This document shows positions 26,095 to 34,567 of a DNA stretch of 43,027 bases, piece by piece. Every line of letters begins with the position of its first letter. Positions within the stretch are counted from its first letter, which is position 1. The translations under genes and the position numbers were made by a program. Origin of the DNA: Ruminococcus_G sp963594675 (lineage in GTDB: Bacteria; Bacillota; Clostridia; Lachnospirales; Lachnospiraceae); contig CAVBGA010000087.1 in assembly GCA_963594675.1 (NCBI GenBank), positions 1 through 43,027 of the forward strand, written 5' to 3'. The notes beneath the pieces are model-generated. The model saw only the letters and a list, made by a program, of their open reading frames with translations, was not told the origin of the DNA and ran no database searches.

Positions 26095-29000
26095 CTAGTT
26101 AGCACTCTCATTAAAAATATTTACACTATGGGAATTGCCATCAAGCCAGCTTGTCTTTTCCTTCTGGTTGGTGAAGGTCAGTACATTATCTCCCGTGCCC
26201 AGACGAATCTCGGCCGCCTCGCTGTCTCCTGTGGCATCCTTGCTGCTGTCGGCACTGTTAAAGCTCCAGGACTTAGTAGAATAGCGCCAGGACCAGTCGG
26301 AAATCTCTGTAATGGTATAAATCTGTCCCTGTATCAATCCGTCGATCTCCAGGGAATCATTACCATGAAGACTTACCGTCATAGAAAAATCTCCATCTAC
26401 TCCCCTTCCTGTGATTTGGAAGAGAATGGTCTGATCTGCGTCTTCGTCAGCAATACCTGTTTTCTTCAAGGTCAAGCTGGTGGTCTTTGCCACCTTGGTC
26501 CAGCTTCCCACCAGACGTATATTGGCATCCCCCATCGTCTGACTGCCGCTTACCACGTCTCCTTCGCCATCGATTTTCCATCCGTGGAAGGTATAGGTAT
26601 AAGAATCATCTTCATAGGTAAATCCATCGTAATAATTACCATTTACCTCATAGCTTTCGGCCTTATAATAGCTATTGCCATCCGTAGGAAGCTTAGCTGT
26701 TGACGGCACCGTATCGCTATCAGCCCAGGAATAGGTCACACTATACTGGGCTGCCGGGGTATATTCCCATTCACCTATAAAATCAACGGCTTCCTGCTCC
26801 GGCATAGTTACCTTCTCGCCGCCTTTATATTCGGTATCCTTCCAATTCCACCAGCCCTTGTAGGTCCAGGTTCCTTTTGTGATATCGTTCTCTACCACAT
26901 CATAGGTAGTTTTTCCTTGATATTTTTCTACTTCAAAGATATCACCTGCCGCAACAATTTTGCTGTCGGGCAGAGGATAGTTCACCGTATCCTTCTTAAT
27001 ACCGTCAGGAATGTCCTCCGGCCAGGAGTATCCTACCACTCCGGCGATAGGGGCATCAATGGAAGCCTCCGTCTGCTCATTCTTACTTCCTGCAGAGAAG
27101 GTGGAACTATAGGTATAATTTAGTTCCGCCACATTGGTAAAGGTACCCCCTAGATATTTGGACAGGTCATCCCTTGTTACCGTATAACTTGCCGTATAGC
27201 TGTAAACCCCTACCTTATCCAGAGCATTATCTGTCAAGGTGGTATTCCAGCCAATGGGATCATCCTTTAAGGTAATTCCTGTATAGTTGATATTTGACGA
27301 ATAAGAAGTTATATCAAATTGGTAATCCAATATATCTCCAAACTGCAATACCGTTTCCCCAGACACATAGTCGTACTCTACTCCGTCCCTATGGTAACTT
27401 ACAAGGGTTTTATTCAAGGTAGGCAGCTTCTCTGACTTAAAGGTCCAGTGGTAGTAACCACCATCCGTACCATTCTTGGTCATGTTGGTGGCACCGTCTG
27501 CTCCCTTTTCCAAGGCCTCGGTAAAAAGCTCTCTCATGCGATCCAGAGTCAAATTTCCCTGAATCAGAGCCCATCGGAAACCATGTTTGGCATTGTTGAT
27601 TGTTTTCCAAGCACTATCATTCGGCGCAGTGGGAACTTCAGTTGCATCTGCATCGCTCAGTGGCCATGCATCGGAATCTGCTCCATCTGCCCGACTGCCA
27701 TTGGAAGTACAATAGAAGTCTGTGGCTTTGGTCATACTCCCAGTTGCACTTGTTAGATTATAATCCATCTCCATGGTAGTCAGAGCATAACCCTCATCCG
27801 GTACGGCAAAGAACAGCAAATGAAAACCACCATTAAAGGTCTCGTCCACCAGGACACCGGTTCCCTCCACCTTCCTCAGGGTGGAACCATTGATGGTATA
27901 GTAGACGGTGGTATGAGTCAGCTCATCAACGTAAACATAGAGATACTTGCTATCAGTCTTGGATTCATTTTTATTGACAACATAGATATTAAAGGCCACA
28001 GTTCCTACCAGAACCTGGGTTTTTCCTTCCTTGACACCGGTAATGGTAATAGAGCCATCACTAAGCTCTGTTCCCAGTTCCGTATCAATGGTTGCAATAC
28101 TTGTATCTAACACGTCCGTTCCGTCATTTCGAGTGCCAATTACTTTACCTTCCAGACCTTGGATGGTTGCTGTACCGTCCACAGGAACATAAATATTTTT
28201 TGTATCTGTGATCTCGATATCCTGCACATCAATTTCATAGGTCACCTGACCTACCACATTTTCTGAAGTACTATTGGTAACGGTTCCTACCACTTCCGCG
28301 GTTCCATAATTGACACCATTTACCTTCACGGACTGATCCTGGATATAATCCTCCATGGTTACAGCTCCAGACAAATTAGAGGTCACCTCATAGGATACCT
28401 TATAGCTTGGCAATAATTCTGCCAAACTACTATCCACACTTTTGGTATTGGCTGCTGAAAGCAGATTCAAATCTTCTATGGCATCCAGTTCTATATACTT
28501 ATCCAACTGCAATGTTTTGCTGATGCTTTTGGATTTGTCTGTAGCCAAAATCTTATAGTCGATGCCGCCCAGGGTCACCGTAGTAGTAGTAGTAGTATCA
28601 AGGGCTACAAACTGTACCTTGGTGCCACTGCTGTCTGTTGCATCGTAGGCCACAGCCAGATTGTCCGCACTGGTCGCATAGGTCCATGCGGCATTTGTGG
28701 TGTCATAGGTTAAATAACGGGTGGGCTCTGCATAGTTTCCTCCTGAGGACCAGGTAGTATAATAAAAACCTTCATCGGCAGAATAGCACCAATTGGTATT
28801 CTTTGCTGATGCACTAGATCTCAAGGACAAATTATTATTATAATGATTTAGATAATAGCTTCCAGATGTAAGATAAAAGCTTGTGCTATCCGTACTAGAA
28901 GTTGCCACGGTCCACACAGTGGCTTCTGTATAATCCTGGGTTTTGTCCAAATTGCTGCCATTGATTTTCAGCCAATAGTCCCCAGATTGAATGCGGACGG

Positions 29001-31017
29001 TATCACCGGCGGCAATACTTGATTTTTCTTCCATACTATCAAAGGAAATCTCATAAGCCACTTTTCCATCATCGGACTTATACCAGCCTTCTTCGCCAAT
29101 TTCCTGACTATCGCTTACGGTATAAGAGTTGGAATCATCTCCTACTTCCAGAGTTACATACTGCTGGCTATTTTCCTCTTGAGTATCCAAGGTCACTCCT
29201 AGGTCACTGGCGGTATAGGTGGTCATTTCCATTGTATAGTATGCGCCGGTCCCCCAACCACTGGCATAATTCTCATATAAGAGAGCCACGGAACCATCCG
29301 AGCGTTCTGTCAGGCAGGAATAGATGAAGGTGGAAGAGTTCACACTGATGGTATTCTTCCAGGTCATGCTTCCGTCACTGTCTACCTCCCCTACAAAAAC
29401 GCGACCATAGCTTCGATTGCTAGAATCACTGCTATTGGATCCATTTCCATTGGGGCCTCCCGGTGCAGATACTAGAATTACCTGCTTTCCTGAATCTGCT
29501 GTCTGAGAATAGGTAATCGCTGACAGCTGGGTATTGGAATTGGTAGACAAATCTGTCGTTACTGCAGACCCCCAAGTAGAAGTACTTCTATCATAATCCA
29601 CATAGCAAAGCTTCTTCGTGCTGTTGCGATAGAAGAAGCGCAGGGTCTGAGTGCCGCTGATCTCTACCACGCTGGCCTCGGAACTCCAGTTTACATCACA
29701 GGAATCAGCACGCTGCCAATTTTTCCCGTCTGTGGAATAAATAAATCCTGTTCTCTGGCTTTCATTGCTTCCCCCGTAGGAATACACAGGGAAGACCATC
29801 AAGCCATCGGAAGTGGTAATACCTCTACCCGGTCCCACCAGGCAGGCATTCTCAGAAGTGGTTTTTACATTCAAAAGCTGAGGTGCCGACCAGGTCTTAC
29901 CCCCATCATCAGAATAAATCAAACCCAGATAAGCGGTGGGCGCTACCTTAAAGGCATCATTACTTGCCGTCAGCAGCTCCTCTGTGTCATCTGCTACTTC
30001 TTCCTCATCTTCCACATCTTCCACATTGCTTGTATCTGCAGCTTTCTTGCTGTCTATATCAGTTTTGTCGTCCGTATCACTTTCGACATCAGCACGATTT
30101 GTGCTATCTATACTGTCGTCACTTTCAATATCAGAACTATTTTCGCTATCTGTATCCGCTGCACTGCTTACATAAGCCTCATCATCAGAACTTACTTCTT
30201 CATCTCCAGCCTCCGCACTTCCCTGATCTGCGCTGCTATCATCGGAAATCACCCCGCGGTCCGAGCTGTCATCGCTGTTGGCTGATGCTATAGAGGCTGC
30301 AGATGCTGTAGATGTTGTCGATGTGGAATAGCTGCTTTCATTATAGAAAAGGTTGCCCAACTTAACGTCATCCTGATAGACATAGAAATATTCGTCCACG
30401 GTATATCCCTGGTCGGTATTACTGGCATAATCATAAATTCTTCCATTTTTCAGGTAATAATTATAGGAAGTACTGCTTCCTTTAGAAAGCATAAGATTGC
30501 CATCCGAATCAAAACCGGTGGTGGTTTTGCTAGGTGTTGTTTGGCTGCCATTTCCATTTAGAGCCACGCCTCCGGGATAAATATCTGTCAGCATATAGAC
30601 TCTTGTGCCATCCTGAGATACCAATAGAGAGGGATCCAAAAATGCCGTGGATTTGGCATTATAGCTGTCTCCATTATCCGGCCAATAATTAGCCGCACTA
30701 TAATTCCAGGTCACACCACCATCGGTAGAGTAAGCGGCCAGAGTATCCAGACCACCACCATCATAGGTGGTATTGTAACGGGCATCCGCTGCCGCCACAA
30801 TGGTTCCATCTTTCAAAGTTACCATTGAAGGAATTCGATAGCTGTTGCTGGTATGGCTTGTTCCATCAGCCGTAAATGTAATGGAACTGCTAAATGGTTC
30901 TGTTACTGCTGTGGACAAGCTATCTGCATTTGTCATAAGTGAGGTCACTGGAATCATTCCCACCACCATGACCATGGCCATGACAAATGCGATTATCTTT
31001 TTTACACTTTTTGTCAT
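26095..31017 (-). CDS. Giant multidomain secreted sialidase (GH33)
   Basis: This 1640-residue protein is an exo-sialidase that should release sialic acid from host glycans. A signal peptide (1-33) precedes the catalytic propeller: the RIP motif at Arg61, likely acid/base Asp78, Asp boxes YSTDGGVTW (96), YSDDGGKTW (368) and YSTDGKNW (427), Glu447, Arg464, Arg539 and Tyr566 in IYSCLTE. A Ser/Asp-rich acidic insert of about 120 residues (229-350) interrupts the propeller. Downstream come a WxW-rich region, an Ig-like Big_2-type domain (about 955-1040), two SHIRT-like repeats ending in GEWEY and GSWTK, and a Cna-B-like end. No LPxTG follows. The start at 31017 is preferred over 31047 because GGAGG lies just upstream. 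It sits inside a SipW operon, suggesting it is displayed on or with the fibre. Confidence 0.88.
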   Translation of the reverse strand: MTKSVKKIIAFVMAMVMVVGMIPVTSLMTNADSLSTAVTEPFSSSITFTADGTSHTSNSYRIPSMVTLKDGTIVAAADARYNTTYDGGGLDTLAAYSTDGGVTWNYSAANYWPDNGDSYNAKSTAFLDPSLLVSQDGTRVYMLTDIYPGGVALNGNGSQTTPSKTTTGFDSDGNLMLSKGSSTSYNYYLKNGRIYDYASNTDQGYTVDEYFYVYQDDVKLGNLFYNESSYSTSTTSTASAASIASANSDDSSDRGVISDDSSADQGSAEAGDEEVSSDDEAYVSSAADTDSENSSDIESDDSIDSTNRADVESDTDDKTDIDSKKAADTSNVEDVEDEEEVADDTEELLTASNDAFKVAPTAYLGLIYSDDGGKTWSAPQLLNVKTTSENACLVGPGRGITTSDGLMVFPVYSYGGSNESQRTGFIYSTDGKNWQRADSCDVNWSSEASVVEISGTQTLRFFYRNSTKKLCYVDYDRSTSTWGSAVTTDLSTNSNTQLSAITYSQTADSGKQVILVSAPGGPNGNGSNSSDSSNRSYGRVFVGEVDSDGSMTWKNTISVNSSTFIYSCLTERSDGSVALLYENYASGWGTGAYYTMEMTTYTASDLGVTLDTQEENSQQYVTLEVGDDSNSYTVSDSQEIGEEGWYKSDDGKVAYEISFDSMEEKSSIAAGDTVRIQSGDYWLKINGSNLDKTQDYTEATVWTVATSSTDSTSFYLTSGSYYLNHYNNNLSLRSSASAKNTNWCYSADEGFYYTTWSSGGNYAEPTRYLTYDTTNAAWTYATSADNLAVAYDATDSSGTKVQFVALDTTTTTTVTLGGIDYKILATDKSKSISKTLQLDKYIELDAIEDLNLLSAANTKSVDSSLAELLPSYKVSYEVTSNLSGAVTMEDYIQDQSVKVNGVNYGTAEVVGTVTNSTSENVVGQVTYEIDVQDIEITDTKNIYVPVDGTATIQGLEGKVIGTRNDGTDVLDTSIATIDTELGTELSDGSITITGVKEGKTQVLVGTVAFNIYVVNKNESKTDSKYLYVYVDELTHTTVYYTINGSTLRKVEGTGVLVDETFNGGFHLLFFAVPDEGYALTTMEMDYNLTSATGSMTKATDFYCTSNGSRADGADSDAWPLSDADATEVPTAPNDSAWKTINNAKHGFRWALIQGNLTLDRMRELFTEALEKGADGATNMTKNGTDGGYYHWTFKSEKLPTLNKTLVSYHRDGVEYDYVSGETVLQFGDILDYQFDITSYSSNINYTGITLKDDPIGWNTTLTDNALDKVGVYSYTASYTVTRDDLSKYLGGTFTNVAELNYTYSSTFSAGSKNEQTEASIDAPIAGVVGYSWPEDIPDGIKKDTVNYPLPDSKIVAAGDIFEVEKYQGKTTYDVVENDITKGTWTYKGWWNWKDTEYKGGEKVTMPEQEAVDFIGEWEYTPAAQYSVTYSWADSDTVPSTAKLPTDGNSYYKAESYEVNGNYYDGFTYEDDSYTYTFHGWKIDGEGDVVSGSQTMGDANIRLVGSWTKVAKTTSLTLKKTGIADEDADQTILFQITGRGVDGDFSMTVSLHGNDSLEIDGLIQGQIYTITEISDWSWRYSTKSWSFNSADSSKDATGDSEAAEIRLGTGDNVLTFTNQKEKTSWLDGNSHSVNIFNESAN

Positions 31018-31028
31018 GTCTTGCCTCC

Positions 31029-31610
31029 TCACTGGGCATCCGGCCAACCGGCTGCCTCAAATACTGTATCTCCGTTATTTGCTACCTGAGTTGCATAAGC
31101 CTCTACATTTACGATAGCCTTGCTATCCTGATAAAGATTTCCCATTTCCTTGGCAAAACTAACCTGGGTAAATAAAGGCTCCGTCTTTTCTCCTGCGGAA
31201 AGCTTTTTATTGTAATAATAGTAGCCGTCCTGCTCTGTCCAATCCTCCTCATTCAGATCAAAGGTCACCAGAGAAGTGTCTGGCTCTCCACTGACACCTT
31301 CCGCCAGCTGAATCTCTTTCTCCACAGAAACTCGGATCCAGGCATCCTGGCCGCCAGTGTTCTCTACCTCCACAATCTTAGACACCTGATCTCCCGGCAT
31401 CACGCCTATGGCATCCTCAAAGGGAACCGTATCCCCATCCTCATTGATCATGGTCTCATGCAGCTTGATTGCCACGCTTCCTGTCGTAATGACATTCCTA
31501 GCGGTATCCTTTGCTGTAAAATACGCAATGCTACTTCCCATGACAAGGGCTCCAAGCAATGCCGTTGCAGACAGGGCAATCAGTCTCTGTTTTACACTTA
31601 ATTTTTTCAT
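31029..31610 (-). CDS. TasA-like protein with SipW-type signal peptide
   Basis: This 193-residue protein has a SipW-type signal region (helix at about 10-30, then GSSIAYFTAKDTARNV) and a beta-rich domain with VMPGDQVSKIVEVENTGGQDAWIRVSVEKE near 70-98 and YYYYNKKLSAGEKTEPLFTQV near 130-150. Both segments recur across TasA/camelysin-like matrix proteins. The C-terminus ends in EAAGWPDAQ. GGAGG precedes the ATG. Its stop is 11 bp before the sialidase start, so the two are made from one message. It may be the subunit most closely tied to the sialidase. Confidence 0.75.
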   Translation of the reverse strand: MKKLSVKQRLIALSATALLGALVMGSSIAYFTAKDTARNVITTGSVAIKLHETMINEDGDTVPFEDAIGVMPGDQVSKIVEVENTGGQDAWIRVSVEKEIQLAEGVSGEPDTSLVTFDLNEEDWTEQDGYYYYNKKLSAGEKTEPLFTQVSFAKEMGNLYQDSKAIVNVEAYATQVANNGDTVFEAAGWPDAQ

Positions 31611-31765
31611 AGGAAACCTCCTCCATTGATCAAACCTTATTGATTTATCATCCTTTGTATCTATCTGGCTCCATCAAATCTGTATCTATTGTTGAACGAT
31701 TGAAATAGGAAATCTGGCTATTGGACAAATATTTCAACAACACATATAGATCAGGGAACTTATTT

Positions 31766-31799
31766 GAGAGGGGAATTCCATAAGAAATTCCCCATTCTC
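31766..31799 (-). other. Strong intra-operon hairpin without T-tract
   Basis: GAGA-GGGGAATT (31766-31777) pairs with AATTCCCC-ATTCTC (31786-31799), with one bulged base and an 8-base loop. No T-run follows on either strand. It lies in the 214-bp gap between two TasA-like genes. It may be an attenuator or an mRNA-end stabiliser that keeps upstream fibre genes more abundant than the sialidase. Nothing else is visible in the gap. Confidence 0.65.
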
Positions 31800-31824
31800 A
31801 CTATAGTTTTCTTTTTATATCGTT

Positions 31825-32481
31825 TTAGTCATCTGCCTCGTCAAATGCAGCAAATGCCTCTTCCCAACTGTCAAAGCCCTGTGTCTGAATGGCCTGACCA
31901 GTGATTACGATATCTCCGAAGCTTTCATCATTTTCCATGCGTTCTGGAATCTGTACCTGCTGGAAGATGGTTGTCTGTTTACCAGAAGCCAATGTTCCGT
32001 CATATTTCAGGGTAAAGGTAACATCACCAGCATCATTCTTTTTTGCACTTTCGATGGACCAGCCGCTTTCCAGACCCGTTGCATTATCATCAGAGCCAAT
32101 CAAAAGACTTAAGGTATTCTTATAATCTGCCTCTCCGTATGCTGGAGCATCCGGGAAATATTTTGCACACTCACTTACCCAGTCTTTCACTGTTACTTTG
32201 GCGCGAACATAAGCATCCTTAGAACCGGTATTGTAGATAATCGGGTCCTTGGTTACTACCTGTCCCGGTGCAAGATCGGAGTAATTGTTTCCCTCCTCTG
32301 TACGGGAATCCGGATTGTCGATGTCCGTCTCATCCAACTTGATTTCTACATCACCCATCTCAAAGGTGTTGGTCGCATCTTTAGTGTCTGTGAAGTAGGC
32401 GATTGTAGAACCAGCTGCCACCATCACTACAATCCCCATAACAACAGATAAAGTAATTAATTTTTTCTTTCTCTCTGTCAT
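31825..32481 (-). CDS. TasA/CalY-like matrix protein, SipW-type signal
   Basis: This 218-residue exported protein shows the classic signal region GSTIAYFTDTKDATNTFEMG (24-43) and VEIKLDE just after it, as in TasA and camelysin (CalY). LAPGQVVTKDPIIYNTGSKDAYVRAKVTV (about 70-98) is the conserved core strand set. The C-terminus QAIQTQGFDSWEEAFAAF matches an AIQ-x-AW ending seen in two neighbours. AAGGAG lies seven bases before the ATG. It is third of the run of SipW substrates after the peptidase gene and the last before the hairpin. Confidence 0.8.
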   Translation of the reverse strand: MTERKKKLITLSVVMGIVVMVAAGSTIAYFTDTKDATNTFEMGDVEIKLDETDIDNPDSRTEEGNNYSDLAPGQVVTKDPIIYNTGSKDAYVRAKVTVKDWVSECAKYFPDAPAYGEADYKNTLSLLIGSDDNATGLESGWSIESAKKNDAGDVTFTLKYDGTLASGKQTTIFQQVQIPERMENDESFGDIVITGQAIQTQGFDSWEEAFAAFDEADD

Positions 32482-32507
32482 TGAAATCTCCTTATGTAAA
32501 TTCTATC

Positions 32508-33071
32508 TTACAGATCTTTTACCTGTGCCCAAGCAGTAACTGCATCAGCAATATTGTCCTTCTGTACAGCATAAGCAGTAAAGGAAAGGGTGGGGAGATT
32601 ATTTCCAATCGCATCAAGCTGATCCTTTGTCAAATCAGCCTTAACAGTAACCTTATTATCGGTAAGCACGCTATAGCTTGCATCTGTTCCTGTTGAAGGA
32701 ATGGCATCTGTTACCATGTAATAGACTCCAGGATATGCATCCCCAAGAGCAGTCCATCCATCTGCAATGCTATAATCTACATAAGTATCAAAGTCATTGG
32801 TAGTCTCCACCTTGACAAAAAGATAGGAAGCCTCGGAACCTTTTTCTACAGTAACTGTAGGGTCCTTTGTAATGACATTACCAGGAACTAGCTTAAAGTC
32901 ATCTTCATCTGCAGTGGGCTCGTCCAAATCAATACTTACATCACCAACCGTAAAGGTGTTGGTTACTTTCTCTGTCTTTGTTGTGATATAGGCAAGCGTT
33001 GCACCTACGGCACACACCAGCACAAGAGCAAGTGCTACTACTGTAGTAATCAGCTTTTTCTTATTTTTCAT
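32508..33071 (-). CDS. SipW-dependent TasA-like protein
   Basis: This 187-residue protein carries the SipW-type region GATLAYITTKTEKVTNTFTV (23-42), DVSIDLDE, then LVPGNVITKDPTVTVEKGSEASYLFVKVE (about 60-90). The last part closely matches the next upstream gene, so the two are probably paralogues from duplication. The C-terminal segment AYAVQKDNIADAVTAWAQV also matches that neighbour. AAGGAC is an acceptable ribosome binding site. The mature protein is small, acidic and probably beta-sandwich, as expected for a fibre subunit. Confidence 0.78.
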   Translation of the reverse strand: MKNKKKLITTVVALALVLVCAVGATLAYITTKTEKVTNTFTVGDVSIDLDEPTADEDDFKLVPGNVITKDPTVTVEKGSEASYLFVKVETTNDFDTYVDYSIADGWTALGDAYPGVYYMVTDAIPSTGTDASYSVLTDNKVTVKADLTKDQLDAIGNNLPTLSFTAYAVQKDNIADAVTAWAQVKDL

Positions 33072-33135
33072 AGCTTTTATTGTCCTTTCTTTGCGAATTT
33101 ACCTGTCAAATCTTATTCCCTTGTCTCACCTTAGA

Positions 33136-33741
33136 TCAATCAGAAAACTGTGCCCAAGCAGTAGCTACATCGGCAAGTCCATCCTGCTGAATTGCATAAG
33201 ATGTTACTGTGATCTTAGCATCTTTATAACTTGCAAGAGTTGTATCATCAACATCACCGGAAATCTTGATTTCTGTAAAGGTAGCATAATCCACAGCGGA
33301 ATTACCTTCATTGGCATCTACCGTTTTATAGTACACACCATCTGCTCCATCAAGAGCGGTCCAGCCATTGGCTGTCATCTGATCTGCAATTGTCTTATAG
33401 GAAGCATCTGATGCTGCTTCAATAGCAGACAGACCATTCTCAACTTTTACAAAAAGATAGCTGGCTTCACTTCCTGCTGCAAAGTGCACGGTAGGATCCT
33501 TTGTATAGGTATGACCTGGAATCAATTTGTATTCATTACCTTTTACACGATCTGCCTGAGTATCTGCAGTACCATACTCGTCAACCTTCGCCTCATCAAG
33601 ACTGATGTCTACTTTACCAATAGTAAAAGTATTCTCCACCGTATCCTTGTCATTCAAATAGGCGATGGTGGCAAACATGGTTGTGCCAACAATCAAGATA
33701 GCACAAAGTGCCAGCACTAAGACTTTTGTCTTTTTCTTCAT
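33136..33741 (-). CDS. SipW-dependent TasA-like protein
   Basis: This 201-residue protein has the signal region FATIAYLNDKDTVENTFTIG (23-42) with KVDISLDE, then a longer acidic stretch and LIPGHTYTKDPTVHFAAGSEASYLFVKVENG. The ending SYAIQQDGLADVATAWAQF pairs it with the downstream paralogue. Its ATG overlaps the sipW stop by four bases (ATGA), so it is translationally coupled to the peptidase that probably processes it. GGAGGAG lies seven bases upstream. Confidence 0.8.
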   Translation of the reverse strand: MKKKTKVLVLALCAILIVGTTMFATIAYLNDKDTVENTFTIGKVDISLDEAKVDEYGTADTQADRVKGNEYKLIPGHTYTKDPTVHFAAGSEASYLFVKVENGLSAIEAASDASYKTIADQMTANGWTALDGADGVYYKTVDANEGNSAVDYATFTEIKISGDVDDTTLASYKDAKITVTSYAIQQDGLADVATAWAQFSD

Positions 33742-34262
33742 TGAATATCTCCTCCTTGCTTTTTCTTGATTTTTTTCTCGTCGTCTTCTTCATCCGAACC
33801 CAAAAGGCCGGGCAAAAAGACCAGGACTAGTAAAATAGCCGCCACACCCAAAGCAATATAAGAGCCTGGGGGATGCTGGATCACATTGGCAAGATATCCA
33901 AGATAAGGGACGGTAAATATAGGCTTTCCGATTACATTTTTGCAATGAACCAGACTTCCGTCCACTGTGTCATTGGCATCTCCCTTAGTACGGAAACGTA
34001 CCACACTGGAATCCTCCTCATCCGGCAAGATCTCAACGATGCGATGGGTCGCAACCGTGTCCTCATTAAGCATGAACGTGATGGCATCTCCCACTTTCAG
34101 TTCATCGGTATCCACACTTTTCACGTAAATTAGCGAACCTACATGGTAGGTGGGCTCCATAGAACCGGAAGTTACAGCAAAGGTCCTTATGCCCGCAAGC
34201 CTTACCCCAACAAGAGCTACAGCCAGAGCTACGATCACAATGACAATCACCGTCCCGATCAC
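33738..34262 (-). CDS. sipW: SipW-type signal peptidase I, N-terminus frameshifted
   Basis: This ER-type signal peptidase cleaves TasA-like signal peptides at the outer membrane face. SGSMEPTYHVG near residue 32 has the nucleophile Ser. ATHRIVEI near 71 has His in place of the Lys used by ordinary bacterial type I enzymes. RTKGDANDTVDG near 91 supplies the Asp. Two membrane helices (about 3-22 and 132-152) and a charged tail complete it. The continuous frame starts at GTG 34262 with no good ribosome binding site. An ATG at 34293 just after AGAGGAG is one base out of frame because of a T5A7 run. Removing one base gives MRKYFKKIWN joined to this frame, a normal-looking cytoplasmic start. Confidence 0.85.
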   Translation of the reverse strand: MIGTVIVIVIVALAVALVGVRLAGIRTFAVTSGSMEPTYHVGSLIYVKSVDTDELKVGDAITFMLNEDTVATHRIVEILPDEEDSSVVRFRTKGDANDTVDGSLVHCKNVIGKPIFTVPYLGYLANVIQHPPGSYIALGVAAILLVLVFLPGLLGSDEEDDEKKIKKKQGGDIQ

Positions 34263-34293
34263 ATTCCATATTTTTTTAAAAATACTTCCTCAT

Positions 34294-34473
34294 CTCCTCT
34301 CACTATCGTCTTGTCAGGCTGGCATTCTGCCTTATTCGAGCATTATCCATGCCTAATTATCTTAATTTTAACATAAGACTAGCACAAATTTGTCATCGCT
34401 ACCTCCAGAAGTCAATATCGTTATATTACCGTGGTAAAGTATAGAAAAATTGGGAACAAAGTTTCTTATACAA
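34294..34473. other. Leader of the sipW operon
   Basis: No gene or known riboswitch is recognisable. The stretch is A/T-rich and must contain the promoter for the sipW-to-24635 transcript. TGACAA and TAAAAT occur with long spacing near 34370-34400, but this is not convincing. Confidence 0.35.
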
Positions 34474-34509
34474 CAAAAAAAGAGCCTGTCCATTCCGACT
34501 AAGCTCTTC
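34474..34509 (-). terminator. Terminator after the 68-residue orphan gene
   Basis: On the minus strand AAGAGC and GCTCTT pair around an inner GTC/GAC, and seven T residues follow. It lies about 60 bp after the stop at 34568, so the small gene is transcribed separately from the sipW operon. Confidence 0.75.
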
Positions 34510-34567
34510 TTTTAGACACAATATATAATTTTTATTTTTGTCTGGGGGATTTCTTCTTTTTCGCTAC

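Noticed and set aside
28580..28602. Short TAG-type trinucleotide repeat in the sialidase gene
   Set aside because: It encodes a Thr run and changes length only in multiples of three, so it is not a switch; too short to call significant.
29936..30293. Plus-strand open frames opposite the sialidase Ser/Asp insert
   Set aside because: They are the complement of low-complexity Asp/Ser codons, which naturally gives long Ser/Leu/Val-rich frames; no ribosome binding site.
34263..34473. Possible riboswitch upstream of sipW
   Set aside because: I looked for cyclic-di-GMP and other conserved riboswitch cores and found none.
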